From NCBI GenBank assembly GCA_003724185.1, contig RHGM01000001.1, forward strand, positions 973,343 to 1,037,342: a stretch of 64,000 nucleotides of DNA. Reading direction: 5' to 3'. The stretch's first letter is position 1; each line of letters starts with the position of its first letter. The notes under the pieces were generated by a model, which was given only the letters and a program-made list of their open reading frames with translations, ran no database searches and had not been told where the DNA came from. The position numbers were made by a program, and so were the translations under genes. This stretch comes from Porphyrobacter sp. IPPAS B-1204 (GTDB lineage: Bacteria; Pseudomonadota; Alphaproteobacteria; Sphingomonadales; Sphingomonadaceae). This document shows positions 41,421-50,614 of the stretch, piece after piece.

Positions 41421-42814
41421 TAGAGCCCCGCCAGCCGCGTCTTCGGCCCCTGCCGCTGGAAAGATGCCGCCCAGCCGTGCGACGCTCTGCCATAGAGGGC
41501 GCCGCCCGTGGACGGGAACAGGCCCTCCCAATCCTGAGGAGTCATGAGCTGATGCGGCAAGGGCTCCTCCAGCTGCAACCCGCAGCGTTTGAGCGTTGCC
41601 ATCATGGCGGTTGTGCATCGGGCTCTCTCCTCAGGCGTATAGTCGTGGACGTCTCCGTTGGCGGGGGCGTTGACGATGATCTGGATGCGTTCGCGCACGC
41701 CGCTTGCGGGGGCTGCGTGCTCGCCTGCGCCGCGATCAATGGCGCAGACATAGACGGTGGGATCGGAAGGGGTCTGGCCCGCCGCAATCTCGCGGAATTC
41801 GCGGGCGTAATCGGGCGAGAAGAAGACGTTGTGATGGGTCAGGTCAAAGCCGCTCGTCTTGGTGTGGGCATACCATACCAACGCGGAGAGTGATCGTTTG
41901 CCGGGCGGGATCGCAGGAACGGCGCGGGCGGCGTCTTGCCCGAACCGCCCGGTGGCAAGCGCGCCCGGATCGCCGTTGCAGACGACCACATCGGCGGGGA
42001 TCACCTCGCCGCTTGCCAGCCTGACGCCGCTGGTGCGTCCCTGCGCGGTGAGGATTTCTGCGACCGGCGCATTGGTTCGCACCTTTGCGCCCTGCTGCGT
42101 GGCAAGGCCCGCGATGGCCTTCGCCAGCGCATGAATGCCCCCCTCGATCAGCCACACCCCGCGCGCCTCGACATGGGCGATCAGCATCAGGGTGGCGGGC
42201 GCAGAGAACGGTGACGATCCGCAATAGGTGGCGTAGCGACCGAACAATTGCTGCAGGCGCGTGTCCTTGAAGTGACCGCCCAGCGCCTTCCACATCCCGT
42301 CGAAGGGGCGCATCGCCAGCATGTCCCTCATCCGCCACGGCCCGATCCGCCACATCATCGGCAGCGGGGTGCTGGCCTTGTCGCCGCGCAGAAACGGGTC
42401 TTCGAGCACCTCGAAGATGCGCTGCGCTTCGGCGGTGAAACTGCGGTAACCGCGTGCAGCATCGGCCCCGGCGAAAGCGCCCACCGCATCGACACTGCGT
42501 TCATGGTCGGCGAAAAGATCGAGATAGCCGCTGTCGTCCCACGCATGGCGGGCGATCACTTCGGCCTTGTTGACGGTGACGTGATCCTCAAGCGTGGTGC
42601 CGCAGGCCGCGAAGACCTCGTCGAACACGCCGCGATAGGTGAAGACAGTCGGCCCACCATCAATCTCGGCGCCATCGACCAGCACGCGCCGCGCCTTGCC
42701 GCCGACCCAGGCCTCCTTTTCGCAGACGGTCACATCCGCCCCGCGCGCGGCGAGCAGGGCGGCGCTGGTCAGCCCGCCTATTCCTGCTCCGATCACGACG
42801 ACTCGCGCCTGCAC
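41249..42814 (-). CDS. crtD: 1-hydroxycarotenoid 3,4-desaturase (methoxyneurosporene dehydrogenase)
   Basis: A 521-residue FAD-dependent desaturase. The Rossmann motif is 'VVIGAGIGGLTSAALLAARG' at the N-terminus; the C-terminal carotenoid-desaturase signature is 'GLYCTGGATHPAAGVPM'. It desaturates the 3,4 bond of the hydroxylated carotenoid from CrtC. The GTG at 42814 has GGAG..GGGA upstream. The last 25 or so residues after 'VIAKDLAS' read like an extension and overlap crtC in another frame. Upstream, the divergent crtF shares a promoter region with a PpsR box. Confidence 0.9.
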   Translation of the reverse strand: MQARVVVIGAGIGGLTSAALLAARGADVTVCEKEAWVGGKARRVLVDGAEIDGGPTVFTYRGVFDEVFAACGTTLEDHVTVNKAEVIARHAWDDSGYLDLFADHERSVDAVGAFAGADAARGYRSFTAEAQRIFEVLEDPFLRGDKASTPLPMMWRIGPWRMRDMLAMRPFDGMWKALGGHFKDTRLQQLFGRYATYCGSSPFSAPATLMLIAHVEARGVWLIEGGIHALAKAIAGLATQQGAKVRTNAPVAEILTAQGRTSGVRLASGEVIPADVVVCNGDPGALATGRFGQDAARAVPAIPPGKRSLSALVWYAHTKTSGFDLTHHNVFFSPDYAREFREIAAGQTPSDPTVYVCAIDRGAGEHAAPASGVRERIQIIVNAPANGDVHDYTPEERARCTTAMMATLKRCGLQLEEPLPHQLMTPQDWEGLFPSTGGALYGRASHGWAASFQRQGPKTRLAGLYCTGGATHPAAGVPMAALSGQLAARVIAKDLASMRTSRPAATAGGMSMPSATTGSTG

Positions 42815-42866
42815 CCGTCCCTGCTCCCGTCATTCAGCGAATATCATTGACCTTACGTGCGCATCT

Positions 42867-42884
42867 GTCCAATTAATTAGACAT
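42867..42884. promoter_or_regulatory. PpsR box between crtD and crtF
   Basis: TGTCCAATTAATTAGACA, a perfect TGT-N12-ACA palindrome in the 93-bp divergent region. In purple bacteria PpsR/CrtJ represses crt and bch genes from such sites under oxygen or light. It can control both crtDC and crtF. Confidence 0.85.
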
Positions 42885-42907
42885 ATGGCCTGTGAAGCAC
42901 TCTGACA

Positions 42908-44032
42908 ATGAGCCGGTGGGCCACTTTCAAGCTGGGCTACGTCGCGCGTCGCAACCGGGTGTTCGCCTCGCCAAAGTTCCAGCATTGGGCCGCGCGCCTG
43001 CCGATCATCAGGTGGATTGCCCGCTCGCGCGCCGATGCCGCGTTCGATCTGCTGGCGGGCTTTGCCTATTCGCAGGTGCTGCGCGCTTACGTGGAGAGCG
43101 GGCTGTTCGATGTGCTGCGCGGCGGCCCCCTTGCCGCTGCAGAAATCGCGCCCCGTATCGGCCTGTCGGAAAGTGCCGCGCTGACCCTGCTGCGCGCCGG
43201 CCGGCCCCTGATGCTGTCCGAGGAGCCTGTGGCCGATCACTGGATGCTGGGCGAACAAGGCGCTGTATTCGCGAGCAATCCGGGCGTGCAGGCGATGGTG
43301 CGGCATCACCGCTTGCTCTATGCCGATCTGGCAGATCCGCTCGCATTGCTGCGCGCTGACCGGGCCGATCCAACCGCGCTTTCGCGGTTCTGGACATATG
43401 CCGGGGCGCTCCAGGGCGCGACCGAGCGCGGGACGGATACGGCAGAATATTCGCAGCTCATGGCCGCATCGCAGCACTTTGTGGCTGACGAAGTGCTCGC
43501 CGCAGTCGGCTTTGCCGACGTTGACCGCTTGCTCGATGTCGGCGGCGGGCACGGCGCGTTCCTCAAGGCGATCGGCACCGCACACCCGCACCTGACACTC
43601 GGACTGTTCGATCTGCCCGAAGTGGTGGCGACGGGCGGGCAGGTGCTCGCCGATGCTGTCGGGCGCGCCCGAGTCGCGACTCACCCCGGCAATTTCTTCA
43701 AGGATTCCATTCCTCAAGGATACGACATGGTGTCGCTGGTCCGGATTCTCCACGATCACGATGACGCTCCGGCGCAAGCCTTGCTCGCCAATATCCGCGC
43801 CAGCCTGACCCCCGGCGCACGCCTGCTGATCGCCGAGCCGATGGCCCGGATTTCCGGCGCGGAACCGATGGGGGAGGCGTTTTTCGGGCTCTACCTATGG
43901 GCGATGGGATCGGGCCGTCCGCGTAGCCCTGCCGAAATCATCACGATGCTGAAAAACGCGGGATTCGCCTCGGCTCGGACTGTCGCAACAGCGCAACCGG
44001 TCAACGCAAGTGTGATCATTGCCCGCGCCTGA
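42908..44032 (+). CDS. crtF: 1-hydroxycarotenoid O-methyltransferase
   Basis: A 374-residue SAM-dependent methyltransferase that methylates the C1 hydroxyl made by CrtC, giving methoxy carotenoids of the spheroidene/spirilloxanthin type. The N-terminal dimerisation region is helical; the SAM motif is 'LLDVGGGHGAFLKAI' near residue 208, and the catalytic region has 'VRILHDHDD'. Its last residues lead into a second PpsR box before bchC, so it may form one run with bchCXYZ-puf. Confidence 0.92.
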   Translation: MSRWATFKLGYVARRNRVFASPKFQHWAARLPIIRWIARSRADAAFDLLAGFAYSQVLRAYVESGLFDVLRGGPLAAAEIAPRIGLSESAALTLLRAGRPLMLSEEPVADHWMLGEQGAVFASNPGVQAMVRHHRLLYADLADPLALLRADRADPTALSRFWTYAGALQGATERGTDTAEYSQLMAASQHFVADEVLAAVGFADVDRLLDVGGGHGAFLKAIGTAHPHLTLGLFDLPEVVATGGQVLADAVGRARVATHPGNFFKDSIPQGYDMVSLVRILHDHDDAPAQALLANIRASLTPGARLLIAEPMARISGAEPMGEAFFGLYLWAMGSGRPRSPAEIITMLKNAGFASARTVATAQPVNASVIIARA

Positions 44033-44040
44033 GGGAAACT

Positions 44041-44058
44041 TGTCCAAAAAATTTGACA
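44041..44058 (+). promoter_or_regulatory. PpsR box upstream of bchC
   Basis: TGTCCAAAAAATTTGACA, perfect TGT-N12-ACA, 8 bases after the crtF stop and about 98 bases before bchC. Expected to control the bchCXYZ-puf superoperon. Confidence 0.85.
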
Positions 44059-44155
44059 GTGTTGGACGTAAGGCGTAGCAAACACTCGGGAGAACGCAGC
44101 AGCTGAGTTTCCGACTCGGTATTCGCATCGCAAGACTCTCGGAGAGACCGACATA

Positions 44156-45103
44156 ATGAACACCCTGGCCGTCATCCTTGAAGCACCGGAGCGTTTGGCT
44201 CTCCGTGCGCTTGAGATGAAGCCGGTGGAGGCGTCGGATGTCCTCGTCGAAATCGCTTACAGCGGGATCAGCACCGGCACCGAAAAGCTGCTGTTTACAG
44301 GGCGGATGCCGCCCTTCCCCGGCCTCGGCTATCCGCTGGTTCCGGGCTACGAATCGGTTGGCCGCATCATCGATGCCGGGCTGGACGCACGTGGCCGGAT
44401 CGGTGACTGGGTGTTTGTCCCCGGGGCCAATTGTTACACCGACGCGCGCGGCCTGTTTGGCGGCACGGCGCGGCGGGTCATCGTACCGTCGGCGCGGGCG
44501 CTGCCGATCCCTGAGCACCTCGGCGAATCCGGGGTGCTATGCGCGCTCGCGGCGACGGCACTCCATGCAATCAAGGGCGGCTTTGCCCGGCGCGAATCGC
44601 TGCCTGACCTCATCATCGGCCACGGCGTGCTGGGCCGCCTGCTTGCCCGCCTGACGCTGGCCTTGGGCGGCACGGCGCCGACCGTGTGGGAAACCAATCC
44701 CGCCCGCCGCCTCGGTGCAGAAGGCTACAACGTGATCGACCCGGCTGCCGACGAGCGCCGCGATTACCACGCCATCTATGACGCCAGCGGCGATGCCGGC
44801 CTGATCGATGATCTGATCATGCGTCTCGCCAAGGGCGGCGAGATCGTTCTGGCGGGCTTCTATTCCGAACGCGTCAGCTTTGCCTTCCCCGCTGCCTTCA
44901 TGCGCGAGGCGCATTTCCGCGTCGCCGCCGAATGGCAGCCCGGCGACCTCGCGGAAACGCGGGCGCTGATCGAATGCGGGCGATTGGACCTCAAAGGTCT
45001 GATCACCAACCGCCGCCCCGCCGGCGAAGCGTTGGAGGCCTACCCCCAGGCCTTCACTGACCCTGACTGTCTCAAGATGGTTCTCGATTGGAGCGAATGC
45101 TGA
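44156..45103 (+). CDS. bchC: 3-hydroxyethyl-bacteriochlorophyllide a dehydrogenase
   Basis: A 315-residue zinc-less/medium-chain-type dehydrogenase that oxidises the C3 hydroxyethyl group to acetyl in bacteriochlorophyllide a. The GroES-like N-terminal domain shows '[20 protein letters not shown]' and '[11 protein letters not shown]'; the nucleotide-binding half has '[15 protein letters not shown]'. Start ATG at 44156, about 120 bases after crtF. The stop overlaps the bchX start as TGATG. First gene of the bchCXYZ set feeding directly into puf. Confidence 0.94.
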   Translation: MNTLAVILEAPERLALRALEMKPVEASDVLVEIAYSGISTGTEKLLFTGRMPPFPGLGYPLVPGYESVGRIIDAGLDARGRIGDWVFVPGANCYTDARGLFGGTARRVIVPSARALPIPEHLGESGVLCALAATALHAIKGGFARRESLPDLIIGHGVLGRLLARLTLALGGTAPTVWETNPARRLGAEGYNVIDPAADERRDYHAIYDASGDAGLIDDLIMRLAKGGEIVLAGFYSERVSFAFPAAFMREAHFRVAAEWQPGDLAETRALIECGRLDLKGLITNRRPAGEALEAYPQAFTDPDCLKMVLDWSEC

Positions 45104-46107
45104 TGTCTGTCCTCGATACCCGAACCCTGGAAGACCAAGCCGCCGCCCTGCGCGAAGAAGCAGGCCACGAGCCTGATCCGGTGCACACCGGCGAAGTGAA
45201 ATCCGAAACGCAGGTCATCGCGATCTACGGCAAGGGCGGCAGCGGCAAGAGCTTCGCGCTGTCCAACCTCAGCTACATGATGGCCCAGCAGGGCAAGCGC
45301 GTGCTGCTGATCGGCTGCGATCCCAAGTCTGACACCACCAGCCTGCTGTTCGGCGGCAAGTCCTGCCCGACGATCATCGAAACCTCGTCGCGCAAGAAGC
45401 TCGCCGGCGAAGAAGTCCGCATCGAAGACGTATGCTTCCAGCGTGACGGTGTCTTCGCGATGGAACTGGGCGGCCCCGAAGTCGGGCGCGGCTGCGGTGG
45501 TCGCGGGATCATCCACGGGTTCGAACTGCTCGAAAAGCTCGGCTTCCACGATTGGGGCTTTGACTACGTGCTGCTCGATTTCCTCGGCGACGTGGTGTGC
45601 GGCGGCTTCGGCCTGCCGATTGCCCGCGACATGTGCCAGAAGGTGATCGTGGTCGGATCGAACGACCTGCAATCGCTCTACGTGGCGAACAACGTCTGCC
45701 AGGCGGTCGAATACTTCCGCAAGATGGGCGGCAATGTCGGCGTGGCCGGCATGATCATCAACAAGGATGACGGCACGGGCGAAGCCCATGCCTTCGCCGA
45801 AGCGGTCGGCATTCCGGTGCTCACCGCGATCCCCGCGAACGAAGACATCCGCCGCAAGAGCGCCAATTACCAGATCATCGGCATCCCCGGCGGCGAATGG
45901 GCGAGCCTGTTCGAAGACCTCGCGATCAACGTCGCCGAAGCGCCCCCGGTGCGCCCGGCACCGCTTTCGCAGGACGGTTTGCTCGGGCTGTTCAGCGCCG
46001 ATGTGACCGGCGGCAATGTCGAACTCGTCCCCGCCACACAGGCCGACATGCGCGGCGGCGTTTACGAAACCCGCCCCACCCTCGAAGTGATCTACGACGA
46101 GGCCTGA
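45103..46107 (+). CDS. bchX: Chlorophyllide reductase subunit X (iron protein)
   Basis: A 334-residue NifH-like ATPase that delivers electrons to BchYZ for reduction of ring B. P-loop 'GKGGSGKS' (43-50) and 'IGCDPKSDTT' follow the Fe-protein pattern. The two [4Fe-4S] Cys ligands are in 'GRGCGGRG' and 'VVCGGFG'. The ATG at 45103 overlaps the bchC stop and has GGAGCG at proper distance; ATG 45097 and TTG 45088 are alternative starts further upstream. Confidence 0.95.
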   Translation: MSVLDTRTLEDQAAALREEAGHEPDPVHTGEVKSETQVIAIYGKGGSGKSFALSNLSYMMAQQGKRVLLIGCDPKSDTTSLLFGGKSCPTIIETSSRKKLAGEEVRIEDVCFQRDGVFAMELGGPEVGRGCGGRGIIHGFELLEKLGFHDWGFDYVLLDFLGDVVCGGFGLPIARDMCQKVIVVGSNDLQSLYVANNVCQAVEYFRKMGGNVGVAGMIINKDDGTGEAHAFAEAVGIPVLTAIPANEDIRRKSANYQIIGIPGGEWASLFEDLAINVAEAPPVRPAPLSQDGLLGLFSADVTGGNVELVPATQADMRGGVYETRPTLEVIYDEA

Positions 46108-46111
46108 TGCG

Positions 46112-47647
46112 ATGAGCGATGCCTTCCCCACCAGCGGCAACCGCGCCCCAGACCGGATCGAGCTTGGCTCGGCCCCGGCTGAAGGTGGTGCCTGCGCGTC
46201 GAAGGGCACCATGTCCGAAGCCGCCCGTGCTGCGGGCAAGAGTGACATCCTCGATCAATATGCCGCCGACTATCCGGTGGGTCCGCATGACCAGCCGCAA
46301 TCGATGTGTCCGGCTTTCGGTTCGCTTCGGGTGGGCCTGAGAATGCGGCGCACCGCGACCGTACTCTCGGGCTCGGCCTGCTGCGTTTATGGCCTCACCT
46401 TCACCTCGCACTTCTACGGCGCGCGGCGGACAGTGGGCTATGTGCCCTTTTCCAGCGAAACGCTGGTCACCGGCAAGCTGTTCGAAGACATCAAGGAAGC
46501 GGTCGAAGGCCTCGCCGATCCTGAGAATTACGACGCGATCGTGGTCACCAACCTGTGCGTCCCCACGGCCAGCGGCGTGCCGCTGCGGCTGCTGGGCAAA
46601 CAGATCAACGGTGTGCGGATCATCGGCATCGACGTTCCGGGCTTCGGCATCCCGACCCACGCCGAAGCCAAGGACGTGCTGGCCGGTGCCATGCTCGCCT
46701 ATGCCCGCGAAGAAGTGATGGCAGGCCCGGTTGCCGCCCCGCGCGAACGTTCCGACCTGCCCAGCGTCGCCTTGCTGGGCGAAATGTTCCCGGCCGATCC
46801 CGTGGTCATCGGCCAGATGCTCGCGCCCCTCGGCCTTGCCGCTGGCCCGGTCGTCCCGACCCGCGAATGGCGCGAGCTTTATGCCGCGCTCGATTGCTCG
46901 GTCGTTGCCGCGATCCACCCCTTCTACACCGCCAGCATCCGCGAATTCGAAGCCGCGGGCCGCCCGGTCATCGGCTCGGCGCCGGTCGGCGCGGATGGCA
47001 CGGCCGCCTGGCTGCAAGCCATCGGTGACACGATGGGCCTGCCGCAAGCCAAGGTCGACGCGGTCAAGGACGCGATGATCGCAGCCTGCCGCGGCGCGAT
47101 TGCCAAGATGCCGATCAAGGGCCGCATCACGGTTTCGGGCTATGAAGGCTCGGAATTGCTGGTCGCCCGCCTGCTGATCGAAAGCGGCGCCGAAGTGCCC
47201 TATGTCGGCTCGGCCTGCCCGCGCACCAAATGGTCGGACCCCGACCGCGAATGGCTCGAAGCACGCGGCGTCCATGTGCAGTTCCGCGCCAGCCTCGAAC
47301 AGGACATTGCCGCGGTTGACGAATACCGCCCCGATCTCGCCATCGGCACCACGCCGGTGGTGCAGCACGCGAAATCGCGCGCGATCCCGTCGCTGTACTT
47401 CACCAACCTCATCTCGGCCCGCCCGCTGATGGGCCCGGCAGGGGCAGGCAGCCTCGCCACGGTGATCAACGCCGCGATGGGCAACAAGGCGCGCTTCGAT
47501 GCGATGCGCGATTTCTTCGAAGGCGTCGGCACCGAACACGCCGCTGGCGTGTGGGAAGAGCTCCCCATCGACCGGCCCAAGTTCCGCAAGAAATACGCTG
47601 CCCTCAACGAAGCGGCGCGCAAGGCAGCGGAGGCGATCGGATCATGA
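46112..47647 (+). CDS. bchY: Chlorophyllide reductase subunit Y
   Basis: A 511-residue catalytic subunit, homologous to NifD/BchN. It shows the N-terminal Cys sites '[10 protein letters not shown]' and '[12 protein letters not shown]', and the later '[12 protein letters not shown]' that supplies a cluster ligand. With BchZ it forms the heterotetramer reducing the C7=C8 bond of chlorophyllide a. It starts 4 bases after bchX and its stop overlaps the bchZ start (ATGA). Confidence 0.95.
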   Translation: MSDAFPTSGNRAPDRIELGSAPAEGGACASKGTMSEAARAAGKSDILDQYAADYPVGPHDQPQSMCPAFGSLRVGLRMRRTATVLSGSACCVYGLTFTSHFYGARRTVGYVPFSSETLVTGKLFEDIKEAVEGLADPENYDAIVVTNLCVPTASGVPLRLLGKQINGVRIIGIDVPGFGIPTHAEAKDVLAGAMLAYAREEVMAGPVAAPRERSDLPSVALLGEMFPADPVVIGQMLAPLGLAAGPVVPTREWRELYAALDCSVVAAIHPFYTASIREFEAAGRPVIGSAPVGADGTAAWLQAIGDTMGLPQAKVDAVKDAMIAACRGAIAKMPIKGRITVSGYEGSELLVARLLIESGAEVPYVGSACPRTKWSDPDREWLEARGVHVQFRASLEQDIAAVDEYRPDLAIGTTPVVQHAKSRAIPSLYFTNLISARPLMGPAGAGSLATVINAAMGNKARFDAMRDFFEGVGTEHAAGVWEELPIDRPKFRKKYAALNEAARKAAEAIGS

Positions 47648-49251
47648 CCCTCGTCCTCGACCACGATCGGGCAGGCGGCTACTGGGGCGCCACTTACGTC
47701 TTCACTGCGGTGAAGGGGTTGCAGGTCATCATCGATGGCCCGGTGGGCTGCGAGAACCTGCCTGTCACCAGCGTCCTGCATTACACCGACGCCCTGCCCC
47801 CGCATGAACTCCCCATCGTCGTCACCGGCCTGGGTGAGGAAGAGCTGGGCAAAACCGGCACCGAAGGCGCGATGAAGCGCGCATGGAAGACGCTCGATCC
47901 CGAACTGCCGGCTGTGGTTGTCACCGGCTCCATCGCCGAGATGATCGGCGGCGGCGTGACGCCCGAAGGCACCAACATCAAGCGCTTCCTGCCGCGCACC
48001 ATCGATGAAGATCAATGGCAATCGGCCGACCGCGCGCTGACCTGGCTGTGGACCGAATTCGGCCCCAAGAAGATGCCCGCCCCGCGCGAGCGCCGCGAAG
48101 GCGAAAAGCCGCGCGTCAACATCATCGGCCCCTCCTACGGCATGTTCAACATGCCTTCGGACCTTGCCGAGATCCGCCGCCTGATCGAAGGCATCGGCGC
48201 GGAAGTGGGCGTGGTCTTCCCGCTCGGCACGCACCTTGCAGACATTTCCAAACTCGCCACCGCAGACGCCAACGTGTGCATGTACCGCGAGTTCGGCCGC
48301 AACCTGTGCGAAACGCTGGAACGGCCCTATTTTCAGGCCCCGATCGGTCTCACCCAGACCACCAAGTTCCTGCGCGCTCTGGCCGCGGAGCTGGGCCTTG
48401 ATCCCGAACCCTTCATCGAGCGGGAAAAGCACACCACCATCAAGCCCCTGTGGGACTTGTGGCGTTCGGTGACGCAGGATTTCTTCGGCACGGCCAGCTT
48501 CGGCATCGTCGCCAATGAAACCTATGCCCGCGGCATCCGCCAGTTCCTCGAAGGTGACATGGGCCTGCCCTGCGCGCTGGCGTTCTCGCGCTGCGCCGGG
48601 GTCAAGCCGGTCAACGAAGAGGTGCGCGCCGCGATCAAGGCGAACCCGCCGCTGGTGATGTTCGGCAGCTACAACGAACGCATGTACATGGCCGAATGCG
48701 GCGCGCGCGGGATGTACATTCCCGCCAGCTTCCCCGGCGCGGCGATCCGCCGTCACACCGGTACACCCTTCATGGGCTATTCGGGCGCGACCTATCTGGT
48801 GCAGGAAGTGTGCAATGCGCTGTTCGACGCGCTGTTCCACATCCTGCCGCTGGCGACCGACATGGACAAGGTCGAGGCGACGCCTGCGCGCAATGAAGCG
48901 CAATTGATGTGGGACAATGACGCCAAGTCCAAGCTTGACGATCTTGTCGAGGCCCAGCCGGTGCTGATCCGCATTTCCGCCGCCAAGCGCTTGCGCGACG
49001 CGGCCGAGCGGACCGCGCGCAGCCGCGCGCGACCGAAACAGTTACAGCAGACTGCCTCCAAGAGGCGCTGCTTGAAGGTGCGGGAGCATGATGATGATGC
49101 TCGCCCGCCCCAACCCTTTGACGCTGCTGCGGAATGCTTCCGCGATGGCGCCATCCCATGCCCCCATCCAAAAGGGGGCTCTCCAATCCACGTGGGGGAT
49201 CACGCGGGGATGCCGACGGGGGCTTTCGGGCTCTCAATCACACCCAACTGA
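47644..49251 (+). CDS. bchZ: Chlorophyllide reductase subunit Z, C-terminus probably frameshifted
   Basis: A NifK/BchB-like subunit. Conserved: '[20 protein letters not shown]' and '[19 protein letters not shown]'. As read here it is 535 residues, about 45 longer than the Rhodobacter protein (near 490), ending in an odd Cys/His/Pro-rich tail after '[10 protein letters not shown]'. Reading the -1 frame from about 49029 gives an acidic helical ending ('[20 protein letters not shown]') and a stop at 49089-49091, which would make it about 482 residues. A one-base indel in the CGCGCG run near 49015-49031 is therefore likely, real or an assembly error. No pufQ is seen between it and pufB. Confidence 0.88.
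   Translation: MTLVLDHDRAGGYWGATYVFTAVKGLQVIIDGPVGCENLPVTSVLHYTDALPPHELPIVVTGLGEEELGKTGTEGAMKRAWKTLDPELPAVVVTGSIAEMIGGGVTPEGTNIKRFLPRTIDEDQWQSADRALTWLWTEFGPKKMPAPRERREGEKPRVNIIGPSYGMFNMPSDLAEIRRLIEGIGAEVGVVFPLGTHLADISKLATADANVCMYREFGRNLCETLERPYFQAPIGLTQTTKFLRALAAELGLDPEPFIEREKHTTIKPLWDLWRSVTQDFFGTASFGIVANETYARGIRQFLEGDMGLPCALAFSRCAGVKPVNEEVRAAIKANPPLVMFGSYNERMYMAECGARGMYIPASFPGAAIRRHTGTPFMGYSGATYLVQEVCNALFDALFHILPLATDMDKVEATPARNEAQLMWDNDAKSKLDDLVEAQPVLIRISAAKRLRDAAERTARSRARPKQLQQTASKRRCLKVREHDDDARPPQPFDAAAECFRDGAIPCPHPKGGSPIHVGDHAGMPTGAFGLSITPN
49084..49179 (+). other. Two hairpins in the bchZ-pufB junction
   Basis: GAGCAT/ATGCTC with a 7-nt loop (49084-49102) covers the restored bchZ stop. 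GCCCCC/GGGGGC with an 8-nt loop lies at 49160-49179. Both fit a non-coding leader of pufB and could block decay of the highly translated puf mRNA. Confidence 0.5.
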
Positions 49252-49265
49252 ACGGAGAAAACCCG

Positions 49266-49406
49266 ATGAACGAACGTATCGGAACTCACCTGACGCCTGA
49301 AGAGGCACAGGAAATCCACAAGGGCTTCATGGGCACCTTCACCCTTTATGTGGTGATCGCTCTCGTGGCGCACTTCCTGATGTGGTCATACAAGCCCTGG
49401 CTCTAA
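49266..49406 (+). CDS. pufB: Light-harvesting 1 beta subunit
   Basis: A 46-residue LH1 beta polypeptide. It has an N-terminal hydrophilic segment, one membrane helix ('TLYVVIALVAHFLMW') with the BChl-ligand His in 'ALVAH', and the C-terminal 'SYKPWL' typical of beta chains. GGAG lies about 9 bases before the ATG. It starts the pufBALM run and forms the ring around the reaction centre with PufA. Confidence 0.95.
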   Translation: MNERIGTHLTPEEAQEIHKGFMGTFTLYVVIALVAHFLMWSYKPWL

Positions 49407-49421
49407 TTCCGTCATGATTGC

Positions 49422-49448
49422 GCATGGCCTGCAATCGGCAGGTCGTGC
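49422..49448 (+). other. Hairpin between pufB and pufA
   Basis: An 11-bp stem with two G-U pairs (GCATGGCCTGC / GCAGGTCGTGC) and a 5-nt loop. Intercistronic hairpins that stabilise pufBA are known in purple bacteria. Confidence 0.45.
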
Positions 49449-49482
49449 GGACATCTGACTGGTACAAGAAAGGAATTTTCCC

Positions 49483-49677
49483 ATGTGGAGAGTTTGGTTT
49501 TACTTTGACATCCGCCGCGCCCTGGTTGCGCTGCACGTTGGTCTCGCCGTCTTGGCGTTCACCATCCACTTCATCCTGCTCAGCACGGATCGTTACAACT
49601 GGCTCGAAAACGCTCCTGGAGCGGCCGCGCCGGCACAGGCTGCTATTGAGTCGTCGGAAGCCCCGGCGGCCGGATAG
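49483..49677 (+). CDS. pufA: Light-harvesting 1 alpha subunit
   Basis: A 64-residue LH1 alpha polypeptide. It has the N-terminal 'MWRVWFYFDIRRALVALHVG', a single membrane helix with the BChl-ligand His in 'AFTIH', the Trp-containing 'STDRYNWL' region and an Ala/Pro-rich C-terminal tail of about 20 residues. It lies 76 bases downstream of pufB with its own ribosome site (AAGGAA). Confidence 0.95.
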   Translation: MWRVWFYFDIRRALVALHVGLAVLAFTIHFILLSTDRYNWLENAPGAAAPAQAAIESSEAPAAG

Positions 49678-49692
49678 TACCTGGTCGAATGT

Positions 49693-49731
49693 GAGGGGGC
49701 AGGTTCGCCTGCCTGCCTCCTAACACTTTTT
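49693..49731 (+). terminator. Intercistronic hairpin with T run between pufA and pufL
   Basis: GGCAGG-TTCG-CCTGCC with a tetraloop and an outer GAGG/CCTC extension, followed by TTTTT at 49727-49731. This type of element in puf operons limits read-through and keeps LH1 mRNA in excess over reaction-centre mRNA. Confidence 0.7.
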
Positions 49732-49775
49732 CGATCAATTCAAGCACCCGCCGCTCAGGCGGGAAGGATGGACCT

Positions 49776-50600
49776 ATGGCGCTCCTTAGTTTCGAGCGGA
49801 AATACCGCACACGCGGTGGCACATTAATCGGCGGCGACCTTTTCGACTTCTGGGTCGGGCCGTTTTATGTCGGATTCTTTGGAGTGACGACGGCAATCAG
49901 CGCCTTGCTTGGCACCGCGCTGATCTTCGCCGCTGCGACGCAGGGTCCGACACTCAACCCCTGGCTCATCTCGATCAATCCGCCACCGATCGAGTACGGC
50001 CTGTCACTCGCCCCGATGTCTCAGGGCGGATATTGGCAAATCATCACCTGCTGCGCCGTTGTTGCCTTCGGCTCGTGGGTGCTGCGACAAGCGGAAATCG
50101 CGCGCAAGCTGGGCATGGGTTACCATGTTCCCATCGCTTTCAGCGTCGCGGTCTTTGCCTATGTTTCGCTCAACGTCATCCGTCCCCTGTGGATGGGCGC
50201 GTGGGGCAACGGCTTCCCCTACGGTATCTGGACGCACCTCGAGTGGGTCTCGAACGTCGGCTACGCCTTCGGCAACTTCCACTACAACCCTGTGCACATG
50301 CTCGCGATCACGTTCTTCTTCACGAACTGTCTCGCGCTCGCGCTGCACGGCGGTCTGGTGCTGTCGGCGGTCAATCCGAGCGGGGGTACCGACGTGAAGT
50401 CGCCCGAATACGAAGACACCTACTTCCGTGACTTCATCGGCTATTCGGTCGGCACGCTCGGCATTCACCGGGTGGGACTCTTCCTGGCGCTCAACGCCGG
50501 GTTCTGGAGCGCCATCTGCATCGTCATTTCCGGCACTCTGTATGTCGGCAGCTGGATCGAATTCTGGGATTTCTGGAAGAAGATCCCGATCTGGTCGTAA
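49776..50600 (+). CDS. pufL: Photosynthetic reaction centre L subunit
   Basis: A 274-residue five-helix membrane protein. The N-terminus is '[11 protein letters not shown]'. BChl-ligand His residues are in '[11 protein letters not shown]', and the non-heme iron His in '[10 protein letters not shown]' and 'GIHRVGLF'. The reaction-centre loop '[19 protein letters not shown]' is present. Together with PufM it binds the special pair, accessory BChls, bacteriopheophytins and quinones. Confidence 0.97.
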   Translation: MALLSFERKYRTRGGTLIGGDLFDFWVGPFYVGFFGVTTAISALLGTALIFAAATQGPTLNPWLISINPPPIEYGLSLAPMSQGGYWQIITCCAVVAFGSWVLRQAEIARKLGMGYHVPIAFSVAVFAYVSLNVIRPLWMGAWGNGFPYGIWTHLEWVSNVGYAFGNFHYNPVHMLAITFFFTNCLALALHGGLVLSAVNPSGGTDVKSPEYEDTYFRDFIGYSVGTLGIHRVGLFLALNAGFWSAICIVISGTLYVGSWIEFWDFWKKIPIWS

Positions 50601-50614
50601 GGAGCACCTGAACC

